DNA of 64,000 nucleotides from positions 154,615 to 218,614 of the forward strand of contig NZ_JAHKNI010000015.1 of NCBI RefSeq assembly GCF_018860155.1, in the 5' to 3' direction. The position numbers and the translations under genes were made by a program. Shown here piece by piece: positions 33,659-41,823 of this stretch (position 1 is the first letter of the stretch; every line of letters begins with the position of its first letter). This DNA comes from Nocardia albiluteola. Its GTDB lineage: Bacteria; Actinomycetota; Actinomycetes; Mycobacteriales; Mycobacteriaceae. The notes beneath the pieces are model-generated. The model made no database searches. It saw only the letters and a list, made by a program, of their open reading frames with translations, and was not told the DNA's origin.

Positions 33659-36600
33659 TTACAGCAGTCCGAGCTGTTGCAGGTTGGTGATGTATTTGAC
33701 GATGATCGGCGCGGTGATGTGTGGAATGTCTTTGTCCGGGCCGATTTTCGCCTCTTTTACCGCGGTGTGGAACCGTTCGGCCGGTGCGGGGGCTCCCCGC
33801 AGCGGCGGTGCGGGTTGCTGGTAAAAGCGCAATAGTGGCAGCACGGAATGCCGGCGCTGCCGGTCCGGCAGGGCACGCATGGCGGTCTCGAACCAGTCCA
33901 GCCAGTCGTGGTAGTCGGGGATGCGTTGGATGGGGTGGCCGGCGGCGATGAGCCAGTCGACGTATTGGTCGAGCCCGATGCCGTCGTCGTGCGGATTGGC
34001 CACGTGATATGTCTCGACTCCGGTTTCCAGCTGGGTGCCCAGGGCGGCGATCGCTTCGGCGATGAAGTCGACGGGCAGGCCGTCGTAGTGGGCGCGCTGG
34101 CGGTTGCCGTCCTTGTCGAGTTCGTAGAACGAGTAGGGCGCGATACCGGTGGCGACCAGGGACAGCATCAGCCGGGTGAAGATGTCGGGCACGTTGAGCT
34201 GACCGACGTATTCGGTGTCGGTCATGATCATGTCGCAGCGGAACACGGCGACCGGCAGCCCGCACCGATCGTTCGCCTCCCGCAGCAGCACTTCGCTGGC
34301 CCACTTGCTGGTGTTATAGCCGTTGGCGTAGCTGTCGTCGAGTCTGCGGGTCGGGTTGATGGTGCGGATGTCGGCGGTTTCGGTGAACTGCGACGGTGGG
34401 GTCTGGTCACCGACTCCGAGGGTCGACACGTAGCCGTACGGCTTGATCCTGGCGGTCAGCGCGAGCCGGATCAGTTCGGCGGTGCCTACCACGTTGGGGC
34501 CGAACAGCTGGCTGTAGGGCAGCACGTGGTTGACCAGGGCGGCCGGGTCGACGATCAGGTCGACGATATCGGCCAGCCGCTGCCAGGTCTGTTGATCCAG
34601 CCCGAGGTGCGGTTCGCTCTTGTCGCTGGCGATCACCTGCAGGTGCTGGGCGGCCAGCTCGCGGTAGTGCGCCAGTAGCACCGGGTCTCCGCTGTCGAAG
34701 GTCCGGTCCAGCCGGGCCCGGGCGGCGGTGTCATCCTTGCCGCGTACCAGACAGATCAGTGTGCCACCGGCGGGGGCCAGCCGCTCCAGCCACTCCAAGG
34801 CCAGGAACCGTCCCAGGAACCCGGTCGCACCGGTAAGCAGCACGGTGCGCACGTGTGCGCGGCGCCGCGGCAGCGTCGGCGCAGCCGCCAGTGTCGCGGC
34901 GTCGATGAACTTGTCCAGGGTCAGGTCGCGGGCGGTCACCTCGGTGACCTCCCCGTCGCCTGCGCGGCCGTGCACGCCGGCGAAGGCAGGCCGTTCGGCG
35001 CCGGGTTGTCGCTGCGCCTGGATGTAGTCGGCGAGGGTCTGCAGGTCGGCGGCCGGGCTGATGATGACACCCACCGGCACGTCGATGCCGAAGATCTCGT
35101 GTAGCAGGTTGGCAAAGGTCAACGCGGACAACGAGTCTCCGCCCAGGTCGCTGAACTGTGCATCGGGACGCAGCTCGGTGTCCGCTGTGCCGAGCAGCGC
35201 TGCCGCGGCCCGTCTGATCGTCTGCAGCACCGGCTGGTCGCCGCCCTCGCGGCGGAGCCGGCGCAGCTCGTTGTCCTGACCCTGGGCCAGATCGTCATAC
35301 AGCCGTTCCAGCCGCTGACCGTACCGTTGCTTCAGTGTGGGGCGCGCTATTTTGCCGATGCCGGTCAGCAGGCCGTTTTCCTGGCTGAACGGCGCCGGTT
35401 CGATGAGGAAGTCGCGCGGGATCTCGTAGGAGCGCAGCCCGGCCGCTTTCGCTACATCCTGTAGCGATGCGCTGATCAGTGGTTTCAGCTCGTCGCCAGC
35501 ATGGTCGGCGAGGGCCTGGCCGGTGGGCACGATCACCGCCAGCAGGTAGGGGCGGGCGCTGTTGCCGTAGAGGTAGATCTGGTGAACCAGCGGGCTGGTT
35601 TCGAATACGGCCGCCAGCTTGGAGACTGCGACGAACTCGCCCTGGGACAACTTGATCACGTTGTTGCGCCGATCGGTGAACTGGAATATCCCCGGTGCGA
35701 TCTCGGCGAAGATGTCGCCGGTGCGGTAATAACCGTCGGCGTCGTACACCTCAGCGGTGACGTCCGGCCGCTTGTAGTAGCCGGCGAACATGTCCTCGGA
35801 CTTGACCAACAGCTCGCCTCGCGGGTGGGGCTGATCGGTGCGGAGGTACCCCAGCTCAGGAACGTCGGCGAGCTTGTAGTCCAGCGTCGGCGGACGTTGC
35901 ACCCGGCCGTCGACGAACACGAATCCGTCCTCGGTGGAGCCGTACATTTCCAGTACGTGCAGGTCGAGGGACCGTTCGGCCCATGCCCTGACCTCGGCTG
36001 ACAGAGAGGCGGAGCCGGTAATCGCCGACACGACCCGCCCACCGAACAGATGCCGGATCAACTCGGCCGTGACCTCCGCGTTCAGTGTCTCCTGGTCGGT
36101 GCCGTGGACAGGCCGGCGGTCCAGCTCGCGGTGGTACTCATCGAAGAGCATCTCCCAGACGCGCGGCACGAACATCACGTCGGTCGGACGCACCAGCGCC
36201 AGGTCTTCGAACAGCGTCGACAGGTCGGGCTTGGCGGCGAAATAGGCCGTGCCGCCGCTGCCGAGCGACCCATACACGATATGCCGGCCCATGGCATGGC
36301 TCATCGGCACGAAGTTGAGCGTGATGGACGCAGCACCATTCGGCCAGGACGGTCCGCGCGACCGGCGCCACAAGTTCGCGATCAGCCGCTCGGGATACAT
36401 CGCACCCTTGGGTGCGCCGGTGCTGCCGGAGGTGTAGATCAACAGCCGCAGCGGATCGGGCTCGCCGGACACGAACGCCGGCCCGGCGGGAAGTCGCCGG
36501 CCGCGTGCGACGACGTCGGCCAGGGTTTCCGCGACCGCCGCGCCGCTCGCCTCGGCCAACCGGGCGCGGGCGGCTTCGATCGCCTCGGAGTGGTCGTCGA

Positions 36601-37183
36601 CCTCGCCGTGATGGTCGAACACGACCAGCCGAGCGGGAGCGTCGCCGGTCAGCATCAGGTCGACGGCGGTGGACAGCTGGTCGATGCTGGCGGCGATCAC
36701 GGTCGGCTCGGCCTCGGCGACAATGGACCGCAACTGGGTGACCCCGGCGCCGGTCTGCAACGGCACTGCTACTGCCCCCAGGCGCATCAGCGCCAGGTCG
36801 ACGGTCGCGTAGTCCACGCTGGCGAAACCCAGGACACACACGCGGTCCCCGGGCCGCACCGACTCGTTCGTCCAAGCGGCGGCGATCGCGCCGGCGCGGT
36901 CCCACAATTCGGCGTAGGTGATGGTCTCGAAACGGGCCAGCAACTGGGCCGCGGTGCGGCCGGTGGCTGGGTCCGTAACGAACTGCACCGCGCGCTGCCC
37001 GAGTGCGGGCCGGTCGGCGTAGCCGTCCATCACGGTCTGCACAAGCTGCGGCAGCCGCAGTCCCGGCTGCTGGATCGCTGCGGTGATCGCCTCGTCCGGG
37101 CGGGCAGCGGCGAACTGCGCGTCGGTGGCGGACAAGTCTTGAATGCGGCGCGCGAGCCGCTCGGCACCGGTATCGGTGGACAT
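33659..37183 (-). CDS. car: Carboxylic acid reductase (adenylation-carrier-reductase)
   Basis: 1174 residues, the full length of Nocardia/Mycobacterium CARs. Domains: adenylation (about 1-640) with LLIYTSGSTGAPKGAMY and YKRPDVTAEVYDADGYYRTGD; a carrier domain with FSDLGGDSLSALTFANLL (Ser for phosphopantetheine, about residue 690); an NADPH-dependent thioester reductase (about 760-1174) with VLLTGATGFLGRFLALEWLE and the YNTSKWASEVLL Tyr-Lys pair. It turns carboxylic acids into aldehydes using ATP and NADPH. A phosphopantetheinyl transferase is needed in trans and is not in the window. GAGGAGG precedes the ATG. Upstream on the same strand are a quinone oxidoreductase and an F420-type flavoprotein; a MerR gene is divergent. 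Confidence 0.96.
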   Translation of the reverse strand: MSTDTGAERLARRIQDLSATDAQFAAARPDEAITAAIQQPGLRLPQLVQTVMDGYADRPALGQRAVQFVTDPATGRTAAQLLARFETITYAELWDRAGAIAAAWTNESVRPGDRVCVLGFASVDYATVDLALMRLGAVAVPLQTGAGVTQLRSIVAEAEPTVIAASIDQLSTAVDLMLTGDAPARLVVFDHHGEVDDHSEAIEAARARLAEASGAAVAETLADVVARGRRLPAGPAFVSGEPDPLRLLIYTSGSTGAPKGAMYPERLIANLWRRSRGPSWPNGAASITLNFVPMSHAMGRHIVYGSLGSGGTAYFAAKPDLSTLFEDLALVRPTDVMFVPRVWEMLFDEYHRELDRRPVHGTDQETLNAEVTAELIRHLFGGRVVSAITGSASLSAEVRAWAERSLDLHVLEMYGSTEDGFVFVDGRVQRPPTLDYKLADVPELGYLRTDQPHPRGELLVKSEDMFAGYYKRPDVTAEVYDADGYYRTGDIFAEIAPGIFQFTDRRNNVIKLSQGEFVAVSKLAAVFETSPLVHQIYLYGNSARPYLLAVIVPTGQALADHAGDELKPLISASLQDVAKAAGLRSYEIPRDFLIEPAPFSQENGLLTGIGKIARPTLKQRYGQRLERLYDDLAQGQDNELRRLRREGGDQPVLQTIRRAAAALLGTADTELRPDAQFSDLGGDSLSALTFANLLHEIFGIDVPVGVIISPAADLQTLADYIQAQRQPGAERPAFAGVHGRAGDGEVTEVTARDLTLDKFIDAATLAAAPTLPRRRAHVRTVLLTGATGFLGRFLALEWLERLAPAGGTLICLVRGKDDTAARARLDRTFDSGDPVLLAHYRELAAQHLQVIASDKSEPHLGLDQQTWQRLADIVDLIVDPAALVNHVLPYSQLFGPNVVGTAELIRLALTARIKPYGYVSTLGVGDQTPPSQFTETADIRTINPTRRLDDSYANGYNTSKWASEVLLREANDRCGLPVAVFRCDMIMTDTEYVGQLNVPDIFTRLMLSLVATGIAPYSFYELDKDGNRQRAHYDGLPVDFIAEAIAALGTQLETGVETYHVANPHDDGIGLDQYVDWLIAAGHPIQRIPDYHDWLDWFETAMRALPDRQRRHSVLPLLRFYQQPAPPLRGAPAPAERFHTAVKEAKIGPDKDIPHITAPIIVKYITNLQQLGLL

Positions 37184-37371
37184 CGAAACCTCCTCGTGGA
37201 ATGAACCTTCCGCTGGGAATGCACTTCGGAGGCCGGCGGCGTTGTCGGTCTGCCATGAAGCGGTGTCCGAGCCGATCCGGCTGAACCCGGGTTACGAACC
37301 GGGGTCGGACTCGGTCACGTGGTCAGCGACGCGGGAGCCCGCTGGGGCTGCGGACTTCCCCGGTCCGACGG

Positions 37372-38346
37372 TCAGGGGATGAGCAGGAGCTTGCCGACGG
37401 TCTCCTGGGATTCAAGATCCCGGTGGGCGGCGGCAGCGTCTTCGAGAGGGTAGGTGCGGTCGATCAGGACGTCCAGGGTGCCGTCCTCGATCCACCCCAT
37501 CACCTGTTCCGCGCGCTGACGCCACTGCGCGGCCGTCATTTCCGGGCCATCGGGCCGGGCACGCACAAGGTGCACCCCGTGCGGCACGTCCAGCAGGTCG
37601 ATCGGCGGAATCAGTCCGCCCGAGTAGCCGTACGAAACGAAGATCCCGCCGACGCGTAGGACCGAGACGCTCACATCGAACAGCGCCTTTCCGGTTCCGT
37701 CGAACGCGACGTCCACACCGTTGCCGCCGACCAGTTCCCGGATCGCCGAGCCCAGGTCCTCGATCTCATCACGCACCAGCACCTGCCAGGCACCGGCCTC
37801 GCGGGCCGCGCCCGCCTTGTGCGCCCGTGACACCGTGGCGATCACCCGGCCACCCCGGTGGGCGGCCAACTGGGTGAGCATGCGGCCGACGCCGCTGCCG
37901 GCGGAGTGCACGAGCACCACCGCATCCGGCCAGACGGGGACGGACACCTGGGTCAGGTACTGTGCCGTCATCCCCTGCATCAGCCCGCCCGCGGCAGCTT
38001 CGAAGCTCACCCCTTCGGGAATCGGCACGAGGCTATCGTTCGGTACTGCCACCATGTCCGCGTAGCTCCCCGGGACACCCACCCAGGCGACCCGGTCGCC
38101 CACCTTCGCGGTGGCCTGGTCACCGGCCGCCGTCACGATACCCGCTCCGTCGACCCCCAGAATGAGCGGCGGTTCATGGTTGAAGTGGGCCGCGGGCATG
38201 CCGCGACGGACGTAGGTGTCCATAAGGTTGAGGCCGGCGGCCTTCACTTCGACGACCACTTCGCCGGGCCCCGGCTGGGGAACCGGCCGTTCCTCGACGA
38301 ACAACACGTCAGGAGACCCGTGTTGCGACGCTGTGACGAATCGCAT
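37372..38346 (-). CDS. Zinc-free MDR: NADPH:quinone oxidoreductase family
   Basis: 324 residues. The N-terminal GroES-like domain (VFVEERP-type start, GEVVVEVKAAGLNLMDTYVRRG) and a Rossmann domain (VLVHSAGSGVGRMLTQLAAHRGGRVIATVSRAHK) match the quinone reductase/zeta-crystallin group; the zinc-binding Cys set of alcohol dehydrogenases is absent. Such enzymes reduce quinones or enones with NADPH. It ends 188 bp before car on the same strand and probably shares its MerR-controlled transcript, where it might reduce reactive aldehydes or enones. Confidence 0.9.
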   Translation of the reverse strand: MRFVTASQHGSPDVLFVEERPVPQPGPGEVVVEVKAAGLNLMDTYVRRGMPAAHFNHEPPLILGVDGAGIVTAAGDQATAKVGDRVAWVGVPGSYADMVAVPNDSLVPIPEGVSFEAAAGGLMQGMTAQYLTQVSVPVWPDAVVLVHSAGSGVGRMLTQLAAHRGGRVIATVSRAHKAGAAREAGAWQVLVRDEIEDLGSAIRELVGGNGVDVAFDGTGKALFDVSVSVLRVGGIFVSYGYSGGLIPPIDLLDVPHGVHLVRARPDGPEMTAAQWRQRAEQVMGWIEDGTLDVLIDRTYPLEDAAAAHRDLESQETVGKLLLIP

Positions 38347-38462
38347 GCTCTACCCTTTCGGTTCGGTGCCGAAGTGGCTTCTCGGCACGGTGAGATCGAC
38401 GGCCCGGGCAACCGGTACGACCGTGCACACCTGGTCTGATCTCGGGGCCACTGCCGGCTGGG

Positions 38463-38876
38463 CTAATGCTTGCTGAACCCGGTCGGGCGCACCACGATGA
38501 CCACCCAGTCCGGGGCGTCGGCGGGAGCCTGCCCCGGGGGCGGGGCGTCGGGGGGAGGCTCCGAGCCTTTGTAGCGGTCGGCGATACGCAGGAAGAAGCT
38601 CGCCTCTCGATCAGGGTCGATGCGCTCGACGTTGCCGCGAACTTCCAGGTAGCGGTACGGATCGTCGGGATCCGAGATCGACATGGCCACCCGCGGGTTG
38701 ATCTGTACATTGCGGTATTTCTGGCGCTTGGTGGTGTGCGCGAACCGAAGCAGCTCGCCGTCCCAGTCGAACCACATCGGACTCACCTGCACCGCACCGT
38801 CAGGCCGGGTCGTCGCCAGATGCCCGTACAGCGGGCGTTCCAGCAGATCGTCGTATCCGGCGGGAACCGCAACCAT
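38463..38876 (-). CDS. PPOX class F420-dependent flavin/deazaflavin reductase-like protein
   Basis: 137 residues of the pyridoxamine 5'-phosphate oxidase-like split barrel: LLERPLYGHLATTRPDGAVQVSPMWFDWDGELLRFAHTTKRQKYRNVQINPRVAMSISDPDDPYRYLEVRGNVERI. This is the TIGR03618-type group of actinobacteria, many of which bind F420. AGGAGC precedes the ATG. A proline-rich insert (EPPPDAPPPGQAPADAP) near the C-terminus is unusual but not disruptive. It is the first full gene of the set transcribed towards car. Confidence 0.88.
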   Translation of the reverse strand: MVAVPAGYDDLLERPLYGHLATTRPDGAVQVSPMWFDWDGELLRFAHTTKRQKYRNVQINPRVAMSISDPDDPYRYLEVRGNVERIDPDREASFFLRIADRYKGSEPPPDAPPPGQAPADAPDWVVIVVRPTGFSKH

Positions 38877-38885
38877 GATTTGCTC

Positions 38886-38948
38886 CTATCTGACGATCTT
38901 GCCGTCACGGACGCTGAAGTAGTTCGTCGTCAGGTCGATCTCTTCCAT
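38886..38948 (-). pseudogene. SnoaL-like C-terminal fragment
   Basis: A 20-residue frame (MEEIDLTTNYFSVRDGKIVR) that reads like the last strands of a SnoaL/NTF2-like protein. The stop lies just before the ribosome site of the next gene. The rest of the fold is not found upstream in any frame. It is either a remnant or a leader-like mini-frame translated ahead of the PPOX gene. Confidence 0.35.
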
Positions 38949-39048
38949 ACTCTTGTCTCCCAATTCGTGGCCGGCGCGGTGGTGCAGCCGGTGATCCCAC
39001 CGTGCGCGCTCACACCGTGGGCGAGTCAAGGCTCGTTCGGGGCGTGAG

Positions 39049-39065
39049 TCTCCCCCAGCGGGAGA
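39049..39065. promoter_or_regulatory. MerR-type operator between MerR gene and the car operon
   Basis: TCTCCC-cccagc-type dyad: arms TCTCCC (39049-39054) and GGGAGA (39060-39065) around five bases, 15 bp before the MerR start codon. Size and position fit MerR operators, which sit in an over-long promoter spacer. On the minus strand a TTGACT box lies at 39025-39030, a possible -35 for the car side. Confidence 0.55.
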
Positions 39066-39080
39066 GTGCACACTGAAGCC

Positions 39081-39914
39081 ATGAGTTCACCCACGCTGCT
39101 GGCCATCGGGGACTTCTCCCGTGCGACGCAGCTGAGCGTGAAGATGCTGCGCCACTACCACCAGATCGGGCTGCTCGAGCCCGTCGACGTCGATCGCGCC
39201 ACCGGCTACCGCCGCTACAGCACCGACCAGATCTCCACAGCACAGATCATTCGCCGCTTCCGCGCTCTAGAAATGCCGCTCGACGAGATCCGCACCATGA
39301 TGAGCACCACCGACATTCGTCACCGCAACGAACTGATCAACGCGCACCTCATGCGACTGGAATCCCAACTCGCGCACACCAAACGCGCCGTTGAGTCGCT
39401 GCGTGAACTGCTCGAACCCGGACCTGCTGCCTTGGAAGGCCGGATCGGCTACCGCAGAGTCGAAGCGACCGACACCGTCGCGATCAGCGAGGTCGTCAAC
39501 TTCAGTGATGCGCTGACGTGGGTCCAGGGAGCGTTGGCGGAGCTGTACGCCACAGTGACCGCTGAAGGCGCGCGCATCCGCGGAACGGCGGGGGGCATCT
39601 TCGCCGACGAGCTAGTTGCCAATGAACGAGGACGGGCGACGGTTTTCGTCCCGTTCGCCGGCGACATCCGACGCACCGGACGCCTCATCGAACTCGTGGT
39701 GCCCGCCGCCGAACTGGTCACCGTTGTGCACGCCGGCTCGTATCACGACTTCGACCTGGCCTACGGCGCCCTGGCCACCCACGTCGCCCAACACGCAATC
39801 CCCGTCGATGAGCCCATTCGCGAATACTTCCTCGTCGGCCCCCAAGACACCCGCGACGAAACGGCCTGGCGCACCGAAATCGGGTGGCCAGTCTTTCACA
39901 CCGCCACCGCCTGA
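39081..39914 (+). CDS. MerR family regulator with GyrI-like effector domain
   Basis: 277 residues from ATG 39081 (MSSPTLLAIGDFSRATQLSVKMLRHYHQIGLLEP). Winged HTH with TGYRRYSTDQISTAQIIRRFRALEMPLDEIRTMM, a dimer coiled coil (LMRLESQLAHTKRAVESLRELL), then a C-terminal GyrI/AraC_E_bind domain (RIGYRRVEATDTVAISEVV, TVFVPFAGDIRRTGRLIELVVPAAELVTVVHAGSYHDFDLAYGALATHV). This is the BltR/TipAL-like architecture that senses hydrophobic or cationic small molecules. It is divergent from PPOX-qor-car-CMD and a dyad lies between them, so it is the likely regulator of carboxylic acid reduction here. Confidence 0.92.
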   Translation: MSSPTLLAIGDFSRATQLSVKMLRHYHQIGLLEPVDVDRATGYRRYSTDQISTAQIIRRFRALEMPLDEIRTMMSTTDIRHRNELINAHLMRLESQLAHTKRAVESLRELLEPGPAALEGRIGYRRVEATDTVAISEVVNFSDALTWVQGALAELYATVTAEGARIRGTAGGIFADELVANERGRATVFVPFAGDIRRTGRLIELVVPAAELVTVVHAGSYHDFDLAYGALATHVAQHAIPVDEPIREYFLVGPQDTRDETAWRTEIGWPVFHTATA

Positions 39915-40255
39915 GTGGCAAACAGTTGGCCGGCCCCATTAGTGCGAAACACTCGTTCGAGCTCAATGGCCAGGGATCCTGCTTTGCCGCCGGGTGATTT
40001 GACGTTCCGAGGACCGGTCATGGAGGTCGAGTATCCGATGCGGGGGTCCTCCGGGGTCGCCCGGTGGGGAAGCCGTGCAGTTCGGCCCTGACGGGAGTAA
40101 TCGCCTTGCGCTGCACTTCCGTTGTCGCCGAACATGATTCGTTGGGCTCGTGACCGGTTGGTCCGGCCACGCCCGATCGTCGCGGAGATGACCGTCGGTG
40201 GCGGTGCCGAACGTCGATACCTCGCCAGACCGATGAGTCTCATGAACCTCTTTGT

Positions 40256-40290
40256 GGGGTCAGGGGTTCGAGTCCCCTTAGCTCCACAGA
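40256..40290 (+). repeat. 35-bp direct repeat, right copy (att-like, tRNA-Ala 3' fragment)
   Basis: Identical to 15628-40290's left copy at 15628-15662. Here it is an orphan 3' tRNA fragment: no D arm or anticodon arm precedes it. It is followed by a rho-independent terminator typical of a tRNA gene. Confidence 0.9.
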
Positions 40291-40298
40291 TCGGCAAA

Positions 40299-40327
40299 GC
40301 CGCAGGTCAACATCCTGCGGCTTTGTT
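40299..40327 (+). terminator. Displaced tRNA-type terminator
   Basis: GCCGCAGG (40299-40306) pairs with CCTGCGGC (40314-40321) around TCAACAT and is followed by TTTGTT. It lies 9 bp after the orphan tRNA-Ala end. A related copy, hairpin and flanks, is at 61602-61630. Confidence 0.85.
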
Positions 40328-40478
40328 GCATATGTGTAGTAACCCGAACCGCTTCCGTGCTTCAGCGCGCACATCCGAGGCATGTCGTGCACAAGCTTCT
40401 GGATGGGCTCGTGGCTGTCGTCGCTCGTTGTCGATGGCGGAAGTCGGCGGTGGCACAGCCAGCGCGGACGGATGCTGG

Positions 40479-40538
40479 GTGTCGGTTGCCACCGTTGTGG
40501 GACCACCTTGTTGCCAGTCGTGGGACCACCAACAGCAG
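40479..40538 (+). repeat. Left inverted repeat of the cassette
   Basis: Core TTGCCACCGTTGTGGGACCA and GTTGCCAG, then GTGGGACCACCAAC. Its reverse complement is at 41471-41531. Confidence 0.8.
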
Positions 40539-40764
40539 TACGGAAGTAGAACGGGTTATCGCGCTGTTGATTGGCGGACACCGCGTTCCCGTACGGCCGA
40601 TATGCGGCAAGAGCGGATGTCGGCTTGCTACGACCTGTCTACGTCACTGATGAGAACGGCGCCCGAGTCGACCTCCGATGGATGGAGTCCCGAGATGAGG
40701 AGCGCCGCAATCGGGAATTGAGTACTGTCTCGCAGAACTGATGGTCCCACGAAACTAGTCGCAC

Positions 40765-41289
40765 TCAGACATCGAACAGTGGCTCGTAGGCTGTTCCTTC
40801 TGCCGTGAAGATCAGCATATAGTCCTGCCCCGCCTGGGCTGTGCGCTCTCGGAGCCGTTCCAGCACTTCAGATTCGGTCGGCAGCGAAAGCCTCAATGCC
40901 GCTGCAGCCCGGTCACGCTCGTCCGGTATGGAAGGGATATCCTCCAGAAACTCTTCCGCCAATTCGCGGCTCTCCTCCACGGTGAACGACCGACAGTCGC
41001 GCCACCAAGGCACCACGAGCAACAGCTGCAATAACTCACGTAAGCCCACCGCAACGAGCCCGGCCCGCCCCTCCGAGTCGGCGTACAGGATCGGACGCTC
41101 ATCACCGCCATCGCCGCAGAAGAAATACGTTCCCCCGCTACCGTCCCCGGCGACCCCTTCCAACCGAGCACCCGAGGCCAGGTGCACATCCTCAACGTGG
41201 TCCGCCCTGTCGAGATCGAAATCCCCAGGCCATCGCAAGAATTCGGCAACCTCCACACGGTCCCGGATCTCAGTCAGCAGCGTCGACAT
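40765..41289 (-). CDS. SMI1/KNR4 (SUKH)-like protein, possible immunity protein
   Basis: 174 residues from ATG 41289 (MSTLLTEIRDRVEVAEFLRWPGDFDLDR). The central region GSGGTYFFCGDGGDERPILYADSEGRAGLVAVGLRELLQLLLVVPWWRDC is the SUKH-type pattern seen in many Streptomyces and Nocardia SMI1/KNR4 proteins, followed by a helical, acidic C-terminal half. SUKH proteins serve as immunity proteins to polymorphic toxins or as cytosolic regulators. No toxin gene is next to it. It is the only gene within a pair of long inverted repeats, between the two islands. Confidence 0.68.
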   Translation of the reverse strand: MSTLLTEIRDRVEVAEFLRWPGDFDLDRADHVEDVHLASGARLEGVAGDGSGGTYFFCGDGGDERPILYADSEGRAGLVAVGLRELLQLLLVVPWWRDCRSFTVEESRELAEEFLEDIPSIPDERDRAAAALRLSLPTESEVLERLRERTAQAGQDYMLIFTAEGTAYEPLFDV

Positions 41290-41470
41290 GACCCAACCGT
41301 AACGACCTTGAACCAAGCACGGATCCCAAACCCGTCACAGCCGGACCGACATCGCCGAGCAGAGCGGGCGTGGCGGTCATCGCACGGCATTCGGCATTTC
41401 CGGACGTTCGGTCGCCGTAGCCATGATCGGTCCGTATAGCGGATCTGGAACTTGTTCTCTCAGTGGATCA

Positions 41471-41531
41471 CCTGCAGTTGGTGGTCCCACCACTGGCAAC
41501 AAGGTGGTCCCACAACGGTGGCAAACGACAC
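41471..41531 (-). repeat. Right inverted repeat of the cassette
   Basis: Reverse complement of 40479-40538 with about five differences. After it, 41532-41823 has no gene I can support. Confidence 0.8.
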
Positions 41532-41823
41532 CTGGGCTGCGTCGTCGGGGGTCGGTCGGTCAGGCCGTACACGCTGCACTCGTGCGCTTGCTGTACCTGG
41601 AACGAGTGAGCGCTCGTGCCGAATAGCGCGTTCGGCGGGTGCCCGTCGTCAGTCACGAAGCATCTCCCGCCGGGCACCGCGGAGAGAGACGCGTGGTGCC
41701 GCAGATGTCCTGGTCGGGCCGAGGTGCGATATCTCGGCTGGACCCCGCTATCGCACCATTCGATTTCTGCGATCAGGGATGGATGGGTCGCCTACCCTCG
41801 ATGACACTATCCTCGGGCGGTAG

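Larger units (their letters stand above)
15628..40290. mobile_element. Genomic island I integrated at tRNA-Ala
   Basis: About 24.6 kb between two perfect 35-bp copies of the tRNA-Ala 3' end. The left copy keeps the whole tRNA; the right copy is only the 3' fragment followed by a tRNA-type terminator. Inside are catabolic genes, a kinase, the carboxylic acid reductase operon, several regulators and an IS256 remnant. No integrase, excisionase, relaxase or replication gene is recognisable, so it is probably decayed, mobilised in trans, or bounded by ends whose integrase lies elsewhere. The stretch 15703-15997 inside the left end has no gene I can support. Confidence 0.78.
40479..41531. mobile_element. 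Inverted-repeat-bounded cassette with a SMI1/KNR4-like gene
   Basis: About 60-bp inverted repeats at 40479-40538 and 41471-41531 differ at only a handful of positions. Each carries two copies of GTGGGACCACC about 25 bp apart. Between them lie one SMI1/KNR4-like gene and about 230 bp of non-coding DNA on each side (40539-40764 and 41317-41470) in which I see no gene. No transposase is present, so it would be a non-autonomous element or cassette. Confidence 0.6.

Noticed and set aside
33621..34304. Upstream extension of the AhpD/CMD-like gene to 416 residues
   Set aside because: The extra frame lies inside the carboxylic acid reductase gene in another frame and is Arg/Pro/Ala-rich without domain features; ATG 33620 has a good ribosome site.
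15628..40290. Phage or conjugative element (ICE) label for island I
   Set aside because: No phage structural, relaxase, T4SS, replication or integrase gene could be found, so only the neutral term island is supported.
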